Shown: positions 1 through 7,763 of the stretch, one piece after another | How the letters are laid out: each line of letters opens with the position of its first letter | Numbering within the stretch: the stretch's first letter is position 1 | IMG/VR virus record: IMGVR_UViG_3300043427_001054 | Span: 1 to 21,010 of that record | Reading direction: 5' to 3' (one strand) | Source of the DNA: a virus | DNA: 21,010 nt | Position numbers and translations under genes: made by a program | Notes under the pieces: generated by a model | What the model saw: only the letters and a program-made list of their open reading frames with translations | What the model was told of the DNA's origin: nothing | Database searches by the model: none

Positions 1-2134
1 TTCTTTCGAGTGCTTGCTCAACAGTTAAGAACAGGCGGCGAACATTGATTCTATCAAAAGCAGATGCATATCCTAGTGCGGTCTTATCACCAAAGAGTAG
101 AATTCCTACTCCAGGTTGGTTAATGATAGCATTAACTCTTTGAGGATAAAGACGATCTCTTTGTGCCTTATTTGGATTATATGCCAGTTTAACGGCATTA
201 TTCAAAATACCTCTTTGTTGTCCAGCAGGTGAGAACCAAGGATAAGCATTAATAGCAGTTCTTACCATCAATCCAGCAACATCTGGGTTGCAAGGAATGT
301 AGCGGAATCTGTTATTAAATCTATCGTAGGTGTACTTATATCCACTATCAAATACAGCATAAGAAGAGGATGCTAAAGAACTATTAACTCCACTAAAGAA
401 CTCAATAATATTATTTGTTTGAATCTCGGTGTTTGTTTGGTCTACAACACCTTGTCTGTGTGGTGAAACAACAGCAATACAATCTTTTCTCTGATTAGCA
501 ATAGAAATCAGTTGAGCTGCTTTTGCTTGAGACTCATAAATATCATCTCCACCACTAGGTCCTTGAATAATGAAGTCAACAGCAATTTCATCTCTATTGG
601 AGAACAAGTTGTAGGCATTAATAATCTTACCAAGTTCAGCCTTCATTCCTCCAGCAGAACTGTAATCAACACCACCAGCAAGGACATATAGTTGATTACC
701 AATAGCACTGAATTCTCTATCTTGTGCCTCTAAGTTCCATAAACCTTGAGTATTTGTGTTTGGAGTAAATCCAGATGAGAATACTGTTGAATAAACTTCT
801 GCATCATTTGCCTCATCCGATGGATTATCTCCAACATAAAGATTTGCAGAGAATTGAGCAATATAATTCTTCCAGAAAATTTTTCTTGGAGAATTGATGG
901 CACTTACAGCATCGGATGCTTTGGAAAGACCGATGTGCTTCTCAAGAAGATTTCCCTTAACTCCAGTAACTGTTCCAAGGTCATCAAAAACAGCAATGTG
1001 AATTTCATCACTCTTACCATTTCTTTCTGCCACATACTGGGATGTTCCTGGTTTTGGAGCAAGTGATTTCCAGAAAACAGATCCGCCATTTGTCAAAGTG
1101 ATGGTTTGCTCTTCATACCAATCAAGAACTCCTCCGTCTGGAATTGATGTTGTGGCAACAGAAACTCCTGAGTTATTTACATATGAAATTGAATCATCTG
1201 CTAAGAAAGCATTTCCAGGAGTTGCTTCTGCGTAAGAAATTGGAGTCTCAACACCAGCAGAACTTACGCGGGATACAATTTTAACATCAACACTGTCCTC
1301 ACCAACACCAGTAACAATTGCTTTTAGATATCCGTTGAAAGATGAAGTTGCTCCAGCACCAACAACTGTTATGTTTGTAAGTGGTGTGGTTACTGCGAAT
1401 CCAACTTGAACTGCTCCAGATGCTGTTGTTGAACCAAATTCTACAGTTTCAACAAAACCATTTGTTCCTGTAGATGCTTGCGATAAGGTAATAAGACCTG
1501 TGGAAATACCAACAACGGTTGTTCCCGCTCCAATTTCATTACCTCTTACTTCATCTCCGAGTAAAATACCCGCAGTTGTCGTAACACCAATTTCAGTTGC
1601 AACAGAAGTGTATGTTACAGTAGTTGTTACACCTACATTAAATGTAAATGTTGCGGTGCTAATTCCACTAATTATTTGGTCTGCCTTATCATCAATTATG
1701 GCAACTTTAAGACCATTTGCCCAAGAACCAGGTGTCTTTGAAGCAAAAATATAATCTGCAATATCATCTGCGTAATTTAATTCATAATCATCAAAATTCT
1801 TAATTCTGAGGCTGTTAGTGCTTCCTGTTCCAACAGTCAGAACATTTGCGTTTCTCAGATTTGATCCATCTGCTCTTACAACCTTAAGAACTCCTCCATA
1901 TGAGAGGAAAGAAGATGCACTCATCCAGTACTCATACTGTGCATCTGTTGAAAGAGGCTTACCAAAGACATTGATTAAGTCTTGCTCTGTGGTAATATCA
2001 ATTGGTTCCTCAACTGGTCCTAGGGGGAAAGGTCCCGCAATAACACCAATGTTATCTAATACATTATCAGCTCTTCCTACTGTTAGGTCAACCTCCCTGA
2101 TTAATACACCGGGAGATAATTGAGGAGTCGCCAT
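1..2134 (-). CDS. 18: Contractile tail sheath protein gp18 (T4-like), 3' end cut by window edge
   Basis: This is the subunit of the contractile sheath that surrounds the tail tube and drives DNA injection. The frame is open from an ATG at 2134 to the left edge (711 codons, no stop), so the C-terminus is missing. The start is preceded by a strong Shine-Dalgarno AGGAG, 8 bases before the ATG. The N-terminus (MATPQLSPGVLIREVDLT) is the classic sheath opening, and the last visible part (FDRINVRRLFLTVEQALER) matches the conserved C-terminal sheath core, so only a few dozen residues should be missing. T4 gp18 is 659 aa, so this protein is longer; the extra length lies in a variable middle region (about 1300-1700) with Thr/Val/Gly-rich beta-type sequence. 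A terminator-like hairpin lies upstream at 2164-2187. The tail tube gene (gp19) would be expected beyond the left edge, but that is not seen. Confidence 0.93.
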   Translation of the reverse strand, partial: MATPQLSPGVLIREVDLTVGRADNVLDNIGVIAGPFPLGPVEEPIDITTEQDLINVFGKPLSTDAQYEYWMSASSFLSYGGVLKVVRADGSNLRNANVLTVGTGSTNSLRIKNFDDYELNYADDIADYIFASKTPGSWANGLKVAIIDDKADQIISGISTATFTFNVGVTTTVTYTSVATEIGVTTTAGILLGDEVRGNEIGAGTTVVGISTGLITLSQASTGTNGFVETVEFGSTTASGAVQVGFAVTTPLTNITVVGAGATSSFNGYLKAIVTGVGEDSVDVKIVSRVSSAGVETPISYAEATPGNAFLADDSISYVNNSGVSVATTSIPDGGVLDWYEEQTITLTNGGSVFWKSLAPKPGTSQYVAERNGKSDEIHIAVFDDLGTVTGVKGNLLEKHIGLSKASDAVSAINSPRKIFWKNYIAQFSANLYVGDNPSDEANDAEVYSTVFSSGFTPNTNTQGLWNLEAQDREFSAIGNQLYVLAGGVDYSSAGGMKAELGKIINAYNLFSNRDEIAVDFIIQGPSGGDDIYESQAKAAQLISIANQRKDCIAVVSPHRQGVVDQTNTEIQTNNIIEFFSGVNSSLASSSYAVFDSGYKYTYDRFNNRFRYIPCNPDVAGLMVRTAINAYPWFSPAGQQRGILNNAVKLAYNPNKAQRDRLYPQRVNAIINQPGVGILLFGDKTALGYASAFDRINVRRLFLTVEQALER

Positions 2135-2163
2135 TTAATTTTCTCCTGAATCTCAGTTTATCT

Positions 2164-2187
2164 AAAAAATATTTAGGAAAACCTAAA
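2164..2187 (-). terminator. Weak intrinsic-terminator-like hairpin before gp18
   Basis: On the minus strand the sequence reads TTTAGG, a TTTT loop, CCTAAA, then TATTTTTT. This is a 6-bp stem followed by a T-rich run. It sits between the stop of the small zinc-finger gene (2219) and the sheath start (2134), the largest clear gap among the head and terminase genes. The stem has only two G-C pairs, so it may be a weak terminator, an mRNA end or processing signal, or chance in AT-rich DNA. Confidence 0.35.
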
Positions 2188-2218
2188 GTTTCAGTGGGGA
2201 AACAGTCAATGAACAGGA

Positions 2219-2461
2219 TTACCAATCAGGATATTCCCACTTATCTGAGACTTTGGACACCATCCTACTAGAAACTACTCTTTTTATTGTACATTCTTTA
2301 CATTCATATGAGTATGATGATGGTATCATTCCTCTATTTTTTCTTGTTCTATAAAAGTTTGCTAAAAGATTTTTGATTTGTCCGCAAGACCTACACTTCC
2401 TATCATTTAACAATAAATGACCTAATTTTATTTGACCATCAATATCGTCGTCTATTTCCAT
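2219..2461 (-). CDS. Small zinc-finger protein (80 aa) between terminase and tail sheath
   Basis: An 80-residue protein with two CxxC pairs, C23-x-x-C26 (CRSC) and C54-x-x-C57 (CKEC), spaced like a four-cysteine zinc ribbon. The pattern, a knuckle followed by a basic and aromatic stretch (FYRTRKNRG) and then CKEC, resembles the zinc-binding half of phage HNH/endonuclease VII-like proteins. No HNH catalytic part is present, so a nuclease function is not supported. Its ATG overlaps the terminase stop by one base (TAATG), so it is probably translated by coupling and made together with gp17. A structural or DNA-binding accessory role is possible. I do not recognise it as a named gene. Confidence 0.72.
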   Translation of the reverse strand: MEIDDDIDGQIKLGHLLLNDRKCRSCGQIKNLLANFYRTRKNRGMIPSSYSYECKECTIKRVVSSRMVSKVSDKWEYPDW

Positions 2462-4107
2462 TACCTATAATCCCACATATATGCCATATCACCATATTCA
2501 TCCGTATACCATCTGTCCCCACTATCATCAACAAAAGACCTATCATCATTAACTCCATCGAGTATAAATCCGAATGGTGCCATATCTTGCTCTATTTGAT
2601 TTTTTTGTTCGTCATATAATCTCTTTCTGATATCTTGGTCAGTCAATTCTTTAAAATAATCTTGAGCAACTAACCAAGCATAAATGACTAAACACATTGC
2701 CAAGTCATCATTACATCCTTCTTCTGCCTCAAATGAATTATGTTTTGAAACAAAGGTTGTAAGTTCGGCAATAATCTCATAATCATTAAAAATAAGTTTA
2801 TCTTCTTCTATTATTGTTTTTAGATTAAGTGCTCCGACCTTCTTAACGGTTTTGGACATCTTAACTCCCATCTGAGTTTTCTTTCCAGAAAATCCTTGTC
2901 CAACAGATTGTCCTGCTCTTCCTCTCATTGAGCACATTAAAATATTCTGATACTCTAAATCATAATGTAGTAATGAAGCTACCTGATCACCAATGTCATT
3001 AACTTCACATAATACATAAGCACTATTGTAATTTTTTGCTACTTCGTATATAATGTTTGGATACATCATTGGTTTTATTTCATTATTTCTATACTTCGCA
3101 ACAACTCTGTGAGGAAACTCTGTAATATCAATTACAATAAATGCAGAATAATCTTCACTCACTCCTCTAGCAACATCAACTGTAATTAAATAATCGTGAT
3201 TTTCTTTTGGATGTTCATAAACATCTAATCCAGCATTTCTTATAATGGGATTTTCATAAACAAAAGATTTAAGTTTTGATGGTGCGATTAAAGTGTCAAC
3301 AGACCCCAAAAACTCACACTCAAACTCAACTTTAAATTGTTGTTCTGAAGTGTTTGCAATTGTTTGTGCTTTCCAAGCAGCATCTCTTCCAGGAACTTCT
3401 GACCAATGAACATCCGTTGGAATATATTCATTCTTTCCTTTTTCGGCATCATTCCAATACCTGTAAAAATGGTTCATCCCGTGTGGGGTAGAAACCATTA
3501 TGACTTTTGTGTTTTTGCCAGAAGTAATAGTAGGATAAACAGATGCAAAGAACGAGTCTGCAATATGGTTTGGAACGAAAGCGAATTCGTCGAGGAAGAG
3601 GATATTAAACGACATGCCTCGGACAGCAGACGCAGATGTAGAAGCTGCCAATATCTTACTGCCATTTTCTAACTCAATAGAACCCTTATTCCAAGATATA
3701 ATACCCTGTTGCATCCATTTTGGCAAGTTTTCATAAGCAGTTGCAAGTCTTTGTAACAATTCTCTTGCTGTTGCTGCTTTGTTTGCTAGAATACCAATAT
3801 TTACACTATCATTAAAAATGAGATAGTGTAAAAGATATGAAACCACAGTAGTAGACTTTCCAGTCTGTCGTGGCATCTTGCAAATGTTAAATCTATTATT
3901 GTGAAACCTATTGATTAATCTTTCCTGAAAGTCATAAGGTTTAAATTGAGTCAAACCCTCATCAAGAGAAACAATCTTAATATAATTATTTGCAAAGTAA
4001 ACAGGGTCGTCTTTACAATTAATAAATTCTAAGACTTGCTCCTGAGAAAATTCAATCGGTGTATTTGCCTTTTTTAATAAGGGATTGCCAAGATATACAT
4101 CACTCAT
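2461..4107 (-). CDS. 17: Terminase large subunit gp17 (ATPase-nuclease packaging motor)
   Basis: This motor subunit cuts concatemeric phage DNA and pumps it into the prohead at the portal. At 548 aa it is slightly shorter than T4 gp17 (610 aa). The N-terminal ATPase shows a Walker A-type loop (MPRQTGKST, residues 78-86), Walker B with the catalytic acid (ILFLDEFAF, 169-177) and the coupling motif MVSTP (204-208). The C-terminal RNase H-like nuclease shows the expected three acidic sites: D311 in TVDVARG, E368 in LCEVND, and D467/D468 in GCNDDLAM. The start has a purine-rich ribosome site (AAAGAGAAAA) just upstream. The stop overlaps the next ATG. The small terminase subunit gp16 is not seen in the window. 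Confidence 0.97.
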   Translation of the reverse strand: MSDVYLGNPLLKKANTPIEFSQEQVLEFINCKDDPVYFANNYIKIVSLDEGLTQFKPYDFQERLINRFHNNRFNICKMPRQTGKSTTVVSYLLHYLIFNDSVNIGILANKAATARELLQRLATAYENLPKWMQQGIISWNKGSIELENGSKILAASTSASAVRGMSFNILFLDEFAFVPNHIADSFFASVYPTITSGKNTKVIMVSTPHGMNHFYRYWNDAEKGKNEYIPTDVHWSEVPGRDAAWKAQTIANTSEQQFKVEFECEFLGSVDTLIAPSKLKSFVYENPIIRNAGLDVYEHPKENHDYLITVDVARGVSEDYSAFIVIDITEFPHRVVAKYRNNEIKPMMYPNIIYEVAKNYNSAYVLCEVNDIGDQVASLLHYDLEYQNILMCSMRGRAGQSVGQGFSGKKTQMGVKMSKTVKKVGALNLKTIIEEDKLIFNDYEIIAELTTFVSKHNSFEAEEGCNDDLAMCLVIYAWLVAQDYFKELTDQDIRKRLYDEQKNQIEQDMAPFGFILDGVNDDRSFVDDSGDRWYTDEYGDMAYMWDYR

Positions 4108-4131
4108 ATTTTTCTCTTTATATCAATTATC

Positions 4132-5706
4132 TTACCATTTTACTTTATTTGCCCAATAAGCAGCAGACATTCTTCCTTTAGCAATATTCTTAGCGTGTCT
4201 GGTTTGGAACCTATGACGACGACTTGCGTATTCTTTAGACTCTCCTTCTTTCTTTGGTGAACCTTTAACTCCCTTTTGTCCGAAACGAATAAGTTTTTCT
4301 TTTCCACCTTCACACGCTTTTACAACGTGAGATTTTCCAGTTTCTCCTGAACCGTGTGCTTCTGCCTTGGGTTTATTACAAGGCATCTCAGACTTTTTTC
4401 CCTCTGATATTTCAACCTCTTCTTTTTGCTCTTTTTTCTTTTTGGAACCATAAGTTCTTGGGTCAACAATACCTTTAACAAAGTTTTTTGGATAATCTCT
4501 CATTCTTTTGCTATGCTTTGCTGCATATGAAGCGCCCTTTGCCCCGAGAGCAAGTCCCGCCAAACCACTGATTATTCCTGCATCTTCATCAAGTTCAGTT
4601 TCTTCATCAAACTTCTTTCTTACTGCAGCAACCATATCTTTATATGCTTTTGTCTGCATCATTTCTTTGCGTGCTTTTTCATTTTCCTCCGCACGCTTCT
4701 TCATATCCGTTTCTTCCCCAATAGTTTTATTATTCAAAAGATAATTTTTTGATTTAGTATTTTGAACTTGAACAATAGGTTGGTCTCCTTTTAGAGTAGT
4801 TACGTGAAACTGAAGAACTCTTGAACCTGGATATACCTTTTGTATTTCTTCCTCCACATCTTTTCTTGAAGGCATCTTTACCTGTGGGAAGAACATCGTT
4901 ATAGAATAAGTTTTCCCTCTCCAAGAAAGTAGAACAGCAATTAGATTTCCAGTTTGTGCCTGAAGACGAGTTGATGCTTCAGAGATAAGAGGTTCTGGAG
5001 TGATTAAATCAACAAACTCAACATAATCATTTCCATCAGCATCTTGAATAGTTACAGACTCTTTAGGAACACAATTGGGAACTTCTTTACCACCTTTTTT
5101 CTTAGTTCCAACCATCTCATATCCTTTCCAGCAAGGATCCTCACCTTTCATTTTTTTCTTTTCTTCATCAATAATTTTATCCACAAGAGGAGATTTTGAC
5201 TCTTTCATTTCTCCTCCTGCGACATAGTCAGCAGCAGTGTCAATATAGTCTGCTGCTTTAGTAATTTTAGATTGAACCCACGCTTCTAGATTACCTTCAT
5301 CTTTTCCAACTTTACCCATCAACTTCTTAACCGCATCATCAATGGTTTTGAGTTCAGATCTAGCCATTGAATATTCTTCATCTTTTACAGAGACCTTATC
5401 CCAAGCATTCTCTCCGTAACTACACTCAGATCTTTTTTCCCTCTTATCGCAGAGTGGACAATATCTTGACTCCTCGTGCTCTTCTTTGAGTTTCTTTGCT
5501 GATTTTTCCATTTTAGAAAGTCTGGTATAATAGTCTGGAAATTCCCCTAGATGTTGTAAGGCAATATCCTTTGCTAAATCTTTATCTTTGGTATGTTCGT
5601 GTTCAATGGGAACACCAATATCAAGTTGCTTTTCAATATCAGATACACTAACCTTATGTTTCTTGGCAATTTGCTCAACTGATTTATGTGATTTAATCTT
5701 TGCCAT
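4132..5706 (-). CDS. Multi-module virion/prohead-core-type protein with DUF5661-like N-terminus
   Basis: A 524-aa lysine- and glutamate-rich protein made of several short modules. Residues about 20-62 (GVPIEHEHTKDKDLAKDIAL, then EFPDYYTRL) look like DUF5661. Residues 83-95 hold a CPLC...C cluster. Residues about 105-170 form a helical unit with WVQSKITKAADYI. Residues 190-214 (DPCWKGYEMVGTKKKGGKEV) form a motif I recall recurring in structural proteins of marine T4-like phages. Residues about 250-318 form a small beta-rich segment. Residues 376-396 are a Gly/Ala-rich stretch. The C-terminus is very basic (RRHRFQTRHAKNIAKGR). The modular, charged make-up and position just before gp17 suggest a head or scaffold-associated protein, but the function is inferred. 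Two overlapping TATAAATA late-promoter boxes lie just upstream. No clear Shine-Dalgarno is visible at this ATG. Confidence 0.8.
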   Translation of the reverse strand: MAKIKSHKSVEQIAKKHKVSVSDIEKQLDIGVPIEHEHTKDKDLAKDIALQHLGEFPDYYTRLSKMEKSAKKLKEEHEESRYCPLCDKREKRSECSYGENAWDKVSVKDEEYSMARSELKTIDDAVKKLMGKVGKDEGNLEAWVQSKITKAADYIDTAADYVAGGEMKESKSPLVDKIIDEEKKKMKGEDPCWKGYEMVGTKKKGGKEVPNCVPKESVTIQDADGNDYVEFVDLITPEPLISEASTRLQAQTGNLIAVLLSWRGKTYSITMFFPQVKMPSRKDVEEEIQKVYPGSRVLQFHVTTLKGDQPIVQVQNTKSKNYLLNNKTIGEETDMKKRAEENEKARKEMMQTKAYKDMVAAVRKKFDEETELDEDAGIISGLAGLALGAKGASYAAKHSKRMRDYPKNFVKGIVDPRTYGSKKKKEQKEEVEISEGKKSEMPCNKPKAEAHGSGETGKSHVVKACEGGKEKLIRFGQKGVKGSPKKEGESKEYASRRHRFQTRHAKNIAKGRMSAAYWANKVKW

Positions 5707-5722
5707 TGTTGGTTAGAACATT

Positions 5723-5736
5723 TATTTATATTTATA
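5723..5736 (-). promoter_or_regulatory. Two overlapping T4-type late promoter boxes (TATAAATA)
   Basis: On the minus strand two exact TATAAATA octamers overlap by two bases (5730-5723 and 5736-5729). This is the consensus -10 element recognised by the T4 late sigma gp55. The first box lies 17 bases upstream of the ATG at 5706, in the short gap after the oxygenase gene. It would drive the structural protein, terminase, zinc-finger and perhaps sheath genes. In AT-rich DNA an octamer can occur by chance, but its exact match and placement between genes favour a real promoter. Confidence 0.6.
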
Positions 5737-5738
5737 AA

Positions 5739-6365
5739 TTATTCTTCAACATCAAAAAAGAATATGTGAAATAATCTAGATGTCTCTTTAGTAAATCCAA
5801 AATATTTTGAAGCTGTATGTGGACAATGACCATCCCATAATACCAATCTGTTAAATACATTTCCAACTACATCAACTTCTTGCCAGGGAGTTGAATCCAC
5901 AAAACATCCTGTAGGAGCAGCATCTGCCCACATTTCATCTGCACCTGGTTCACTTGAGTGCCTTACTCTAGTTTTCCTATGTGCAATCAACGAAGTTCCA
6001 GTTTCATAAGGAGCATCCGGAGTTAAATAAACAACACCCGCATACATTTGAGAATCAGCATGGTATACCAAATGATCTTTTGCTGTACAGTATTGAAAAA
6101 CCCCACAAACTTGATATGTTTCTGTCCAATTAGTGATTTTTTTACCCATTATTCTTTCAAAAGATTCTTTGGTACCATCAACAATAAATTGTTCACCGGT
6201 TCTATTTCCCATAAAACCTCTACCAAATCCACCTTCTCCATATTCTTGTTGTAGGGCAAAATCTCTAATAGCATAAGGATCTTTATAGTAATTGTCTACA
6301 ACCCAAAGTGTTCCTTTAGATCTGTCATTGATTTGTGCCCCATCGCCATTTAATATTAATGCCAT
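5739..6365 (-). CDS. 2OG-Fe(II) oxygenase-like protein (DUF6445-like)
   Basis: A 208-aa protein that appears to keep the facial-triad pattern of 2-oxoglutarate/Fe(II) dioxygenases: HxD at H102/D104 (YHADSQMYAGVVYL), a distal histidine at H183 (DGHCPHTA; H180 is an alternative), and an arginine at R197 after it (TSRLFHIFFF) that could bind 2-oxoglutarate. Such enzymes hydroxylate protein side chains, nucleic acids or small molecules; the substrate here is unknown. It starts 3 bases after the stop of the FkbM-GT2 fusion gene, with an AGGA ribosome site, so it is probably co-transcribed with the glycan cassette. That position fits a role in modifying virion proteins or sugars (inference). The family name is from memory and less sure than the fold. 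Confidence 0.6.
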   Translation of the reverse strand: MALILNGDGAQINDRSKGTLWVVDNYYKDPYAIRDFALQQEYGEGGFGRGFMGNRTGEQFIVDGTKESFERIMGKKITNWTETYQVCGVFQYCTAKDHLVYHADSQMYAGVVYLTPDAPYETGTSLIAHRKTRVRHSSEPGADEMWADAAPTGCFVDSTPWQEVDVVGNVFNRLVLWDGHCPHTASKYFGFTKETSRLFHIFFFDVEE

Positions 6366-6368
6366 AAT

Positions 6369-7763
6369 TTAAAATCCTGTATATTTTTTTCTTAAAAATT
6401 CCAAATCATAAGTAGTTTCGGATAAAGATCTTTCTTTATCTAAGAATGGTAATTTATTTGGACTACAACCTCTCCAATGTGGTCCCCATTTACCATTCAA
6501 ATATTCCATATTTAGATCATGAGAATATCTTAATAAAACTGATAATTCTGGATCTTTCTTACTTGTTTGACTCGCGTGAGTGTAATACTCTTCTTTGTTT
6601 CCATCTCCATGAAAATAATTTGAATTTAGTGATGTGATACGCTTTGTATTTGAATTTATCAATCTCATTAAATAGTCCACATCTTCACAATATGCTGGAT
6701 AGCAATTTTCATCAAACAAACCAAGTTTTTTTATAACAAAATCTTTTATCAAGAAAAGATCCCAACTACCAACATCAAAATCTCCAGATAGACCGTGAAT
6801 AACACCAGCATCAGAATTTTCTCTTGAAGTATTTACCATCTCTTCTAAAAATCCTTTATCAAAAGCAACATCATCATTTACAATAATCCAATATGGTGAC
6901 ATTATAAAGCATTTTATAATTAAATTCCAAGCGCCCGAACATCCGATATTTCCAGGTAAATTACAAATTTTTATATTTTTTACATAAGGATTATTTTCTT
7001 TTTTAAGTTCTTCCAATTCATCATCAAGTTCTCCTTTCCCATTATTATTGACAATAAAAAAGTTCTCAACTGGATAATCAATACTTTTTAAAAGGCGTTT
7101 AACCCAATGTGAACTATTTACAACCGCAGTTCCAATAACTGGTATAGACAAATTTTTATTTTTAAAAATTAATTTTCTTTCAAATTCATCTAATCCCAAA
7201 CCATTACTTTCGTTGGAAGAAAGAAAGAAATTATTTTCTTCCATATAATTGAATACATCTTCTTCCGATGGTGAATTCTTATATAGCGATTTCAACTGAA
7301 CTTCAAGTTCTATAGTATCTACTATAGAAATCATTTTTCCCAAAGATTTAATAACATTTAAATCACTTCCTTGAGTATCGATTTTTAAATAATCAATAAA
7401 ATCTATATTATTTTCATTTATGAAATAGTCTAATCTTAAAGTTTCAACCAATTCAATTTCTTCCAATTTATCAAATCCAGGATCAAATTCTTCACAAAAT
7501 TTGGAAAATTCTCCCTCATTGTCAATTTCATTTAATGATGAATACGCATAATGATAATAAAAATAGAACTTTGATAATCCATTTTTATTTGATATCGCAA
7601 CATTAAAAAATTTTATTCTGGAGTCACTTTCAAAGTTTTCTTTAAGTTTTTTGAAAGAGAAGGAGCAAGGTTCAAAACAATAAATTTCGTCATAATCTTT
7701 AAATTTTTCAATAGATTCCCCTTTACAAGAACCAATATCAAATGCTATTTTTTTCCTATTCAT
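6369..7763 (-). CDS. FkbM-type methyltransferase / GT2-like glycosyltransferase fusion
   Basis: A 464-aa two-domain protein. Residues 1-205 are an FkbM-family SAM-dependent methyltransferase: the SAM loop is FDIGSCKGES (8-17), the acidic strand is CFEP (29-32), and the family motif is YLKIDTQGSD (125-134). This family typically O-methylates sugars. Residues 207-464 look like a GT-A-fold glycosyltransferase: VIGTAVVNS at the strand-1 nucleotide site, NIGCSGAWN (272-280), the metal-binding-type motif VNDDV (295-299), and an acceptor/catalytic-type segment AYCEDVDYLMRL (357-368). The enzyme could add a sugar and methylate the same or a neighbouring residue. Its ATG overlaps the upstream stop (ATGA). 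Both parts look intact. The acceptor is unknown. Confidence 0.82.
   Translation of the reverse strand: MNRKKIAFDIGSCKGESIEKFKDYDEIYCFEPCSFSFKKLKENFESDSRIKFFNVAISNKNGLSKFYFYYHYAYSSLNEIDNEGEFSKFCEEFDPGFDKLEEIELVETLRLDYFINENNIDFIDYLKIDTQGSDLNVIKSLGKMISIVDTIELEVQLKSLYKNSPSEEDVFNYMEENNFFLSSNESNGLGLDEFERKLIFKNKNLSIPVIGTAVVNSSHWVKRLLKSIDYPVENFFIVNNNGKGELDDELEELKKENNPYVKNIKICNLPGNIGCSGAWNLIIKCFIMSPYWIIVNDDVAFDKGFLEEMVNTSRENSDAGVIHGLSGDFDVGSWDLFLIKDFVIKKLGLFDENCYPAYCEDVDYLMRLINSNTKRITSLNSNYFHGDGNKEEYYTHASQTSKKDPELSVLLRYSHDLNMEYLNGKWGPHWRGCSPNKLPFLDKERSLSETTYDLEFLRKKYTGF

Noticed and set aside
854-1754. Short frames on both strands inside the sheath region
   Set aside because: The sheath frame is continuous across them and gives a recognisable protein.
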